Assembly: GCA_022791495.1 (NCBI GenBank)
Contig: JAAVZE010000009.1
Location: 1 to 32,466, forward strand
Source: Eubacterium sp.
Lineage (GTDB): Bacteria > Bacillota > Clostridia > Lachnospirales > Lachnospiraceae
Reading direction: 5' to 3'
Length of the DNA: 32,466 nt
Shown: positions 24,152-30,367 of the stretch, one piece after another
Layout: the number at the start of each line of letters is the position of its first letter
How positions within the stretch are numbered: position 1 is the first letter of the stretch
Made by a program: the position numbers and the translations under genes
The notes under the pieces: generated by a model
Databases searched by the model: none
Told to the model about the DNA's origin: nothing
The model's input: only the letters and a program-made list of their open reading frames with translations

Positions 24152-24160
24152 TAATTACAA
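24140..24160. promoter_or_regulatory. Operator of the Rrf2-family gene
   Basis: TTGTAAT-N7-ATTACAA is a perfect palindrome of 7-base arms around GTCAATA. It covers the -35 hexamer. It matches the two sites at the SnoaL/SirTM promoter in arm sequence and spacing, as expected for an autoregulated dimeric repressor. Confidence 0.7.
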
Positions 24161-24190
24161 TATTTATGTATTTATTGTGCCATCATTATG

Positions 24191-24199
24191 TGTTATAAT
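24191..24199 (+). promoter_or_regulatory. Extended -10 promoter for the DUF1266-DUF4240 genes
   Basis: TGTTATAAT is an extended -10 element (TG-N-TATAAT) located 60 nt before the DUF1266 ATG. It runs divergently from the Rrf2-family gene. The -35 region (TTTATT) is weak, as allowed for extended -10 promoters. Confidence 0.55.
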
Positions 24200-24259
24200 T
24201 TGTATGTAGATCCACAATTGAATTTTATTGATAACTTGAATTAAAAGGGGGAAATAGTA

Positions 24260-24817
24260 ATGGGACTTTTTAACAGAACAAAGGAAGAACCTGAAGCAAC
24301 TTTACCGGTTAATGATGCGGAGCGCTGGATCGCCGGAACCTATGCCATATGGTCAGAGTACTGCGGCGGCAGTTATAAATACCTTGGCGGTTATGAGAAA
24401 ACGAAGTCTAATGCCAAGATGATCAGCCGGGTACTGCGTGGAGACTGGATGGTAAAAGACCATGACAGCGGTGTGGAGATGATAGAATATCTGCTAAAGA
24501 ATGCCGGTTCCAAAGATGGAGCAGAAGACACTTCTGTGGATACAACGGCATTTGATTATGCCTGTGCCTGCAATATGTGTGGCAGAATGTTTATATCGGG
24601 ATATTTTACCAGAGAAGAATCCATCCGCTATGCGACGGAAGCTGCCAGGAAAATTCAGTTGAAGTACCGTTCCTGGGAGGAATATTTTAAGTCTTACATT
24701 ATCGGTGCAGCAGGCGGTTCTAATATTAAGGAAATTGCTCCTTTTGAAACAGCCTATAAGCAATTCCGGGAGAATCCGGACAGCCCGCTTCATTTGGCGT
24801 GGGATACGAGATTATAA
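24260..24817 (+). CDS. DUF1266-family protein
   Basis: The 185-residue cytoplasmic protein has no signal peptide. The family hallmark is the block FDYACACNMCGRMFISGYFT, then EESIRYATEAARKIQLKYRS and SWEEYFKSYIIGA: an aromatic/Asp helix, an Arg or Cys-rich turn, and the SWEE(F/Y) motif of DUF1266 (YbeR/YbeU-like) proteins. The function of the family is unknown. GGGGG lies 7 nt before the ATG. The following DUF4240 gene starts 17 nt downstream, so the two form an operon. Whether the pair is an orphan immunity or a housekeeping set cannot be judged from sequence. Confidence 0.75.
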   Translation: MGLFNRTKEEPEATLPVNDAERWIAGTYAIWSEYCGGSYKYLGGYEKTKSNAKMISRVLRGDWMVKDHDSGVEMIEYLLKNAGSKDGAEDTSVDTTAFDYACACNMCGRMFISGYFTREESIRYATEAARKIQLKYRSWEEYFKSYIIGAAGGSNIKEIAPFETAYKQFRENPDSPLHLAWDTRL

Positions 24818-24834
24818 GAACAGGAGGTTTGCGG

Positions 24835-25311
24835 ATGCGTATAGACCCCAAAAACGAACGATACGATTTTTTCTGGAAGACCATGGAACGGTGCGACTGG
24901 GCTTTTGAGGGTGAGGATGACAAGGTGCTGACTCCGGTGATTACATATCTGGCAGAACAGGGGGATGAAGCAATTTTCCGATTTGATGATTTGATGTCGG
25001 AGTTGCTGTATCACCTGGACACGAAAGTACTGGCGGAACAATATAAAAATGTATCTGGCTTTACAAGCGGCGATGGCTTTTTGTACTCCAGATGCGTAGC
25101 GTTGATAAACGGTCCGGGGTATTATGAAAAAGCGGAAAAAGGAAAACAGAAAAATATGTGGGACCTGGAATTTGAATCGCTTTTGTATGTGCCACAAAAA
25201 GCATGGGTGTTAAAATACGGGGAGACCGGGGAAGAATATCCACATATCCCCCCGCTTTCTTTTGAAACAGGAAGCAATGAAGTGGGATGGAACGCTCAGT
25301 GCTCACGCTGA
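24835..25311 (+). CDS. DUF4240-family protein
   Basis: The start is the ATG preceded by AGGAGG at 7 nt, giving MRIDPKNERYDFFWKTMERC; a frame 12 codons longer overlaps the preceding gene's end without a site. The 158-residue product fits DUF4240: an N-terminal FWKxME segment, then VLTPVITYLAEQGDEAIFRF and DDLMSELLYHLDTKVLAEQY helices, and a C-terminal tail. DUF4240 proteins are small, cytosolic and of unknown role, often in accessory regions. It shares an operon with the DUF1266 gene. Confidence 0.7.
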   Translation: MRIDPKNERYDFFWKTMERCDWAFEGEDDKVLTPVITYLAEQGDEAIFRFDDLMSELLYHLDTKVLAEQYKNVSGFTSGDGFLYSRCVALINGPGYYEKAEKGKQKNMWDLEFESLLYVPQKAWVLKYGETGEEYPHIPPLSFETGSNEVGWNAQCSR

Positions 25312-25314
25312 AAC

Positions 25315-25458
25315 GGATACTCCGGGGCTGTGCTGGTATAAATAAAACAAGGGCTGGAACCCCGGCAGGGAGATTTCAGCCCAAAATTATCCTAGAAGAT
25401 TAGTATTTACACGAGACTTTTCTTCACACACTCCTCGGATACTCCGGGGATGTGCTGG
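25315..25458. repeat. 22-base direct repeat pair flanking the end of the DUF4240 gene and the FliG-like gene
   Basis: Two 22-base copies, at 25315-25336 and 25437-25458, begin GGATACTCCGGGG and end TGTGCTGG and differ at one base. One lies just after the DUF4240 stop; the other is inside the 3' end of the FliG-like gene. The spacer carries a GGGCTG/CAGCCC inverted repeat (25351-25382) that could terminate the DUF genes. The repeat may record slippage or a small duplication. Confidence 0.5.
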
Positions 25459-26235
25459 GGACTCTCTCCAGCACAGTGATATCTCCGTCTTCCTGCAATC
25501 TACTGATAACAAATCCTACTTTTTTAATGCTTTCTAATACTTCTTTTTCACTGGTCAGTGTGCCGCACAATATCTCTTCCATTATCGCAGCAACACGCCT
25601 TTTGCTCAGATGATCCAGTATCTTCCACCTTGTCTCTTCCTTAAATGCATAAGCACAGGCAGCCAGAATCCGATCATCCACGTCACGCAACAGCCGCTGT
25701 ATGGATCTTTCTGGAAGTAAGCAGATCTGTTTTTCCAAAGAAAATATATTTTCCAAAACATCTTTATCCTGAAATGATGGAGAACCAGCGGCAAATTTTT
25801 CTTCGATTTCCTTCCTGCTCATTATTGCAAATTGTCTCTTTGTTCTATTTTGTGATTTATATTCTTTCCGCTCTTCTGATGGCAGCAGGCTTAGGAGAAT
25901 CTCCTCAAGCGTCCTGTTATTCTCTCCAGCCTGTATTCCAAGCAAGCCTCTGAGATACATATAATCCATCATGGCATGCACACCTTCCGGCGCATTTATC
26001 CAGTATTCATTTGTCGCAATTTCAACAACAAGCGCGGGCTCTGTACCATCAACTATCAGCTTTACAAGAAGCTTCAAAAACTCCGAAGAAACATTTTCAA
26101 CAGACCCTTCTTTTGCGCGACACTGGAAAGATCCATGATAGATGATACCACGTCTGCCAGCTGGCTTTGATCCATCTTTTCACCCTTCAATTTTGAAATT
26201 GCTTCAAGTCGTACATTATCTAAGATATTTCTCAT
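25424..26235 (-). pseudogene. FliG C-terminal-domain-like protein, frameshifted
   Basis: An ATG with GGGAGG 8 nt upstream opens a frame (MRNILDNVRLEAISKLKGEK...) that runs about 55 codons and then stops. The main frame, reading SVENVSSEFLKLLVKLIVDG and onward, is one base out of phase. They join by a -1 shift near the A/G-rich AAAAGAAGGG around 26115-26121. Together they encode about 270 residues. The last roughly 100 match the FliG C-terminal domain: PERSIQRLLRDVDDRILA, then AAIMEEI and IKKVGFVISRLQEDGDITV. No other flagellar genes are near, so this is an orphan FliG-like protein. The shift may be an inactivating indel, a sequencing error or, less likely, programmed. Confidence 0.6.
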
Positions 26236-26316
26236 TTGTTTTACCTCCCAATAATTCTTCTAAATATAACTACCTTATTTTGGCTAAAATAAACATAGCA
26301 GTTTCTTTTAAGTATG

Positions 26317-26964
26317 TCAACAGGTCCAGCCAGAAATGGTCTCTCCTGATCTGGCAGGCTCCCCGGCTTCGATTCTGTCCTCAACGATCTGCCTGATATC
26401 TGCACACCATCTGTCCGTATTGGAGATATCCGTACACAGTTCCTCAAGAATTTTATCTCCTTCAAGCAACGCTGCGTCGTATTGTTCCTTTGAGATCTCC
26501 CCCTCTTTAAATGCTGCATCCAATTCATCCCTGTCATCAATTTTTATATCCCCCTCCGGAGTAAAGATCACATCCAGATATTTATCTATGTATACCGCAA
26601 CTCCATCCTGGTCATATTCTATTCCATCCGTTATATCTACATAAAATACAGAAGGTTGATATTTGGGGTTCATAGGAACCGGATAATGGATTCGTTCCGC
26701 ATCGTGTGTGCCATCAGGAAAATATTTTATCGTGATAACTCTATTTGTATTATCAGGTATCAGTTCCAGCCAGGTCATTCCGGTACCGGTCACTTGTATT
26801 CTTCCTGCTTTTGGTGTCGCCCAATAATTTGTTTCGCCATCTGTTAATCTGATCAGACAAGCCAGTCCGTGAAATAGTTCTTCATCGATTCTCATCTGAT
26901 AATATGGATAATATTGAAATCCCCAGCCATCTCTATTCATTCTTTTATGTTTCATTTTCGGCAT
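26317..26964 (-). CDS. DUF402-family protein
   Basis: The start is ATG with GGAGG 8 nt upstream (MPKMKHKRMNRDGWGF), giving 215 residues; an ATG 10 codons earlier is less likely. The C-terminal half has the DUF402 hallmark FYVDITDGIEYDQDGVAVYI, then DKYLDVIFTPEGDIKIDDRD with the conserved acidic residues, and a helix of DELDAAFKEGEISKEQY type. DUF402 proteins include FomD-like metal-dependent nucleotide phosphatases, which use such Asp residues. The N-terminal part is a beta barrel of the family. The enzymatic target is unknown. It stands 73 nt after the preceding hypothetical gene on the same strand. Confidence 0.75.
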   Translation of the reverse strand: MPKMKHKRMNRDGWGFQYYPYYQMRIDEELFHGLACLIRLTDGETNYWATPKAGRIQVTGTGMTWLELIPDNTNRVITIKYFPDGTHDAERIHYPVPMNPKYQPSVFYVDITDGIEYDQDGVAVYIDKYLDVIFTPEGDIKIDDRDELDAAFKEGEISKEQYDAALLEGDKILEELCTDISNTDRWCADIRQIVEDRIEAGEPARSGETISGWTC

Positions 26965-27037
26965 TCTGCATACCTCCTCTATCCCATTTCCCATGAAAAA
27001 TTTTATTTATGTAATTGTTACAATCCACCCAATTACA

Positions 27038-27736
27038 TCATTTCTGATAGTAAAATGCTGGAATCCCTTTATACTCGATCCCTTCCATTTTGCACCGCTC
27101 GTAAAAACTTCCCATCCTGCCTTTCGCCTGCCACTCAAAATAAAGATGATACAATTTCACATAATACTCAAAGGAAGCCACAAGTCCCGGATCTACTCTT
27201 TTCTCGGAAAGGATCTGATTTGCCGTACACACAGTGTGATGAAATTCCTCCTGCGTGATGATACAGCCTTCCGGAAAATGGTGCTGTCCCCACCACAAAA
27301 AATCAACCTGCTGCCCAAAATAAAGATCCACCGTCTGCTGGTCGCATTCCTTATGCGCATACGCACGTTCTAATATGTAATATGGATTATGCTCGCGTTT
27401 GGGATCATGGGGATTATATCTCTCTCCAAAAATCTGGAACGTCCACCGCATCTGTGGCATTTTATCCTTCTCGCACTCACGATTCAGATAATCATTTAAC
27501 AATTCTGTCATTTGAAATGGTAAGTGGCGTCGGGGCAGATGATCCCCAGGAAATTTCAATTTGTCAATATATTCTCTGCAAAATTGAAATAAGATCACAT
27601 CGGCATCTGAAATAGAAACATGTTCTTTAAAGTGTCTGGTAAACGCAAACAGAAACTTGTTCGCCTGCTTTTTCAGTCCCTTTTCCCGCAAATCCCAATA
27701 TTTCTGTATCTCTGTGATAAACTGCTCGTAACTCAT
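27038..27736 (-). CDS. Hypothetical protein, all-alpha, operon partner of the methyltransferase
   Basis: The start is ATG with GAGGAG 7 nt upstream (MSYEQFITEIQKYWDLREKG), 11 nt after the methyltransferase stop; the reading frame extends upstream over that stop without a site. The 232-residue product is rich in charged and aromatic residues and has no signal peptide or membrane segment. Visible blocks are HFKEHVSISDADVILFQFCR, PRRHLPFQMTELLNDYL and GERYNPHDPKREHNPYYILE. I do not recognise the family. The tight spacing suggests co-translation with the methyltransferase. Confidence 0.7.
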   Translation of the reverse strand: MSYEQFITEIQKYWDLREKGLKKQANKFLFAFTRHFKEHVSISDADVILFQFCREYIDKLKFPGDHLPRRHLPFQMTELLNDYLNRECEKDKMPQMRWTFQIFGERYNPHDPKREHNPYYILERAYAHKECDQQTVDLYFGQQVDFLWWGQHHFPEGCIITQEEFHHTVCTANQILSEKRVDPGLVASFEYYVKLYHLYFEWQAKGRMGSFYERCKMEGIEYKGIPAFYYQK

Positions 27737-27747
27737 TCTGATGCTCC

Positions 27748-28500
27748 TCATTTTTGATACAAATGCAAAACATAGGTATCACGAAAACTTATATTGTTTC
27801 CATGATTTAAAATTGCAGTATGGATGCCATTAAAAAAAGGATCTCGGTATTCTTCTTTTATCGTTATATGGTCCGAATGTGTTTTGATATATTCAATGTA
27901 TTCATCTGCTGTATAGTTTCTTATTCCATAAAAATCCTTTTTCCCCAAATAATGAAAACCATATTTTTCACCTGCCTCATAGCTAAATTTCTGTTTGTAC
28001 GGCATCTCTGATACAAAATAGGTATCATATATATGTTGTATGTCTTCATACAGGGCAGGGTTATCTGATTTATAGTCACCACGCATAAAAAACATCGCCA
28101 GGTATCCATTATCTTTCAAAATAGAATAACACTTCTTATATGCTGTTTCTTCATTAATCCACTGAATCGCTGCAGCAGAATACACCAGATCAAACTGCTC
28201 TGATTCAAAGGGATAGATTTCAAAGTCTGCATTTATAACTTGAAAATTTTCAAACTTATCGTATTTCTTCTTTAATAAATCCGCCAAATGCACACCTAAT
28301 TCGATGGCACAATAATCACAGCCGGTTTCCAGGGCGAAATCTGTTGCCTGACCTGTACCCGGTCCTATTTCCAGACACTTCTTTTTACTATTAAGACTGC
28401 ATGCCTTTACAATATAATCATATAGCTCCTGAGAATATTTCACTCTCCATTTATCAAACAATTCTGGAATTGTATCAAATATAAGACGTTGATCAAACAT
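27748..28500 (-). CDS. Class I SAM-dependent methyltransferase
   Basis: The 250-residue cytosolic protein has the Rossmann methyltransferase motif I LEIGPGTGQATD (about residues 43-54) and motif II around YCAIELG. FEIYPFESEQFDLVYSAAAI forms motifs III/IV, typical of Methyltransf_11/25 proteins. YSILKDNGYLAMFFM is the post-motif strand. The methyl acceptor is not predictable. GGAGGG lies 6 nt before the ATG. It is the first gene of a unit with the hypothetical protein downstream and is transcribed divergently from the MFS gene. Confidence 0.85.
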   Translation of the reverse strand: MFDQRLIFDTIPELFDKWRVKYSQELYDYIVKACSLNSKKKCLEIGPGTGQATDFALETGCDYCAIELGVHLADLLKKKYDKFENFQVINADFEIYPFESEQFDLVYSAAAIQWINEETAYKKCYSILKDNGYLAMFFMRGDYKSDNPALYEDIQHIYDTYFVSEMPYKQKFSYEAGEKYGFHYLGKKDFYGIRNYTADEYIEYIKTHSDHITIKEEYRDPFFNGIHTAILNHGNNISFRDTYVLHLYQK

Positions 28501-28629
28501 TTTTTCCCTCCATATAAATAATTTTAATTTTACTCCTCTGTGATATTCAGGTTAGCTCGACGGCGCCAAGTCTGCATACCGTAATATCCAATACGGTTTG
28601 TCCCCTTTAAAGTAAAATTTACTATTTTG

Positions 28630-28638
28630 ATTATATCA
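28630..28638 (-). promoter_or_regulatory. Extended -10 promoter of the methyltransferase gene
   Basis: TGATATAAT on the minus strand is a perfect extended -10 (TG-N-TATAAT). It lies about 130 nt before the ATG, leaving a leader that contains a small CCGTA/TACGG hairpin. No strong -35 is seen. Confidence 0.55.
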
Positions 28639-28698
28639 CTTCCATTCCCAATTTACCACAAAATAATTGGGCTTAGCAAGGGCAGTCATAAAAACTAA

Positions 28699-28727
28699 TT
28701 GCCCTTATGCACTTAATGATTTATAAT
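28699..28727 (+). promoter_or_regulatory. Promoter of the MFS leader and efflux gene
   Basis: TTGCCC and TATAAT are separated by 17 bases, a good sigma-A promoter. The expected transcript start is about 28 nt before the leader peptide ATG. It is divergent from the methyltransferase promoter. Confidence 0.75.
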
Positions 28728-28761
28728 GTAATAAAAATGTAATAAAGAGAAAGGAAACAAA

Positions 28762-28800
28762 ATGATACTTTGTATTGCAGCAGCTCCATGCATAGTCTGA
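28762..28800 (+). CDS. 12-residue leader peptide upstream of the MFS gene
   Basis: ATG to TGA encodes MILCIAAAPCIV. AAGGA lies 6 nt before the ATG, and the stop overlaps the start of the attenuator stem. A short hydrophobic peptide with its own ribosome binding site, followed by competing hairpins and a resistance-type gene, is the layout of drug-inducible leader peptides (ermC-, msrD- and lmrB-type). Which drug would stall the ribosome cannot be read from the sequence. Confidence 0.65.
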   Translation: MILCIAAAPCIV

Positions 28801-28843
28801 GGAGACTGCATGGAGGAACAGCTTATGCTGATATCCTCAGACT
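28784..28843 (+). promoter_or_regulatory. Ribosome-mediated attenuator of the MFS gene
   Basis: Stem A is CTCCATGCA with TGCATGGAG (28784-28792 and 28807-28815), extended inside by GTCT/AGAC. Stem B is AGTCTGAGGA with TCCTCAGACT (28794-28803 and 28834-28843), a perfect 10-bp match enclosing the small CAGC-TTAT-GCTG hairpin. A and B share bases and cannot coexist. B is followed by TTTGCTTCTGGTTTT, a modest U-rich tail. A ribosome that finishes the peptide and leaves would let B form. A ribosome stalled in the first codons would favour A and permit transcription of the efflux gene. Which is the terminator form is inferred. Confidence 0.6.
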
Positions 28844-28886
28844 TTGCTTCTGGTTTTAAAATAAATAAAACAAAAGGAGCAAAGAA

Positions 28887-30179
28887 ATGAATTTTACAAA
28901 AAAGAATGGATTTTTTGAGTTGAGAGATTTTTTCATACTTTGGAGCACCCAGAGTATATCTCAGCTCGGCAGCAGTATTACAGGATTCGCATTGACATTA
29001 TGGCTGTACGAAAAGACAGGTTCATCCTTGGGTACAGCAGCACTTACTATATGTTCTTATGCGCCATATGTATTAATGAGCATATTTGCCGGAGCTTTGA
29101 CAGACCGCTTTGACAAAATGAGAACCATGCTTTGTTGTGATGTATTTGCAGCAATGTGTACGATTATTGTATTTGTATTATTTCGTACAAATAATCTGAT
29201 GGTATGGCATTTATATGTTTTGAATGCCGTCTCCGGATTAATGAATACAGTTCAACAGCCTGCTTCCGAGGTAGCCATGACGCTGATCATGCCAGAAAAG
29301 TATTACCAGAAGACAAGTGGACTTCGTTCTTTATCAAGAAGTATGATCTCTATATTGAATCCTTTGATCGCTACATCACTATACTCATTCGCAGGGCTTA
29401 ATGGCGTAATAGCAGTTGATTTTGGGAGCTTTATCGTTGCATTCGTGGCTTTACTATTTTTCATCAAAATCCCAGAAAACAAAAGTGATAAGAGAGATAG
29501 CGTGTTTGTTCTTGTCAAAGAGGGACTTACATTTTTGAGGGAGACTCCGCTTATCCTGGCACTGATCTCATTTATGTGCGGTGTTAATCTGGTGGCCTCA
29601 GCCTTTGACGCTGCTTTGCCTGGTTATGTGCTTCCTAATCCGAAAGGTGGCGCATCTGTTCTGGGAATTGTTACCTCCTGTTCTGGTGTTGCTATGATCA
29701 TTGGCAGCGTAATTGTTTCAGCCCTGCCAAAACCGAAAGACAGGGTAAAAGTCATTTATCTGACAATGCTGTTTTCATTAGGCACTGAAAATTTCTTGTT
29801 AGCATTTTCCAGAGAGCCGGTTTTATGGTGCATTGGGCAGATTATTGGATGGATTCTTGTACCGGTTATGAGTGCAAATTTGGATGTAATTCTTAGGTCT
29901 ACTATTCCTGTGGAACTACAGGGGCGTGTATATGCATGTCGTAATACGTTTCAATTTTTTAGCATTCCTATAGGATTGTTTTTAGGTGGTTTTATGGTAG
30001 ATCATGTATGCGAACCATTTATGAGAATATACGGTGATTTATCAATTCTAAAAACACTCTTCGGCACAGGTAAAGGTTCTGGTGCTGCACTTATGATGTT
30101 GTTACTTGGAGTAAGCGGAAGCTTAATCTGTATCATCACAGGCAGTAAATTGAAAAAGTATCAATATATCGAAAAGTAA
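28887..30179 (+). CDS. MFS efflux protein (Mef-like MFS_3 family)
   Basis: The 430-residue integral membrane protein has about 12 hydrophobic helices. The N-terminus FFILWSTQSISQLGSSITGF and the loop between helices 2 and 3, GALTDRFDKMRTM, are the MFS signature (G-x-x-x-D-R-x-x-R-like) of the MFS_3 group, which includes macrolide efflux Mef proteins. A proline- and lysine-rich central loop (near KIPENKSDKRD) separates the halves. AGGAG lies 7-8 nt before the ATG. It is preceded by a leader-peptide attenuator, supporting a role in exporting a ribosome-targeting antibiotic. The substrate itself is not proven by sequence. Confidence 0.85.
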   Translation: MNFTKKNGFFELRDFFILWSTQSISQLGSSITGFALTLWLYEKTGSSLGTAALTICSYAPYVLMSIFAGALTDRFDKMRTMLCCDVFAAMCTIIVFVLFRTNNLMVWHLYVLNAVSGLMNTVQQPASEVAMTLIMPEKYYQKTSGLRSLSRSMISILNPLIATSLYSFAGLNGVIAVDFGSFIVAFVALLFFIKIPENKSDKRDSVFVLVKEGLTFLRETPLILALISFMCGVNLVASAFDAALPGYVLPNPKGGASVLGIVTSCSGVAMIIGSVIVSALPKPKDRVKVIYLTMLFSLGTENFLLAFSREPVLWCIGQIIGWILVPVMSANLDVILRSTIPVELQGRVYACRNTFQFFSIPIGLFLGGFMVDHVCEPFMRIYGDLSILKTLFGTGKGSGAALMMLLLGVSGSLICIITGSKLKKYQYIEK

Positions 30180-30184
30180 CTTAT

Positions 30185-30213
30185 TTACCAGGGGTGATGA
30201 TCACCCCTGGTAA
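30185..30213 (+). terminator. Perfect 13-bp hairpin after the MFS gene
   Basis: TTACCAGGGGTGA and TCACCCCTGGTAA pair perfectly around TGA, six bases after the MFS stop codon. No T run follows, so it may be a weak terminator or a 3'-end stabiliser rather than a strong intrinsic terminator. Confidence 0.6.
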
Positions 30214-30285
30214 TAACAGAGGCTGGGTTTTCTAGTGGAGGACTCCTTCACATCGAGAAAATATTTTTCTTCCAGACATAGATAT

Positions 30286-30329
30286 AACCCCTTTCATTAG
30301 ATTTTCGTTTTTGTCTAATAAAAGGGGTT
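30286..30329. terminator. Large inverted repeat between the MFS gene and the repeat-protein gene
   Basis: AACCCCTTT-C-ATTAGA pairs with TCTAAT-A-AAAGGGGTT, 15 bp with one internal mismatch, around a T-rich loop. It lies about 40 bases past the stop of the minus-strand surface protein and may act as a bidirectional transcription stop, though there is no clear T tract after either arm. Confidence 0.45.
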
Positions 30330-30367
30330 CACTTCAGACTCTACTTATATCCAACTTCAGAGAGTTG

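Noticed and set aside
24140-24160. Palindrome as a terminator of the rrf2-type region
   Set aside because: It sits over the -35 of a good promoter, has a 7-base centre, lacks a T tract, and recurs at another promoter, so an operator is the better reading.
26105-26125. Programmed -1 ribosomal frameshift in the FliG-like gene
   Set aside because: The run CAA AAG AAG GGT does not form a good slippery heptamer in the required register, and there is no evident pseudoknot or internal binding site. A simple indel explains it better.
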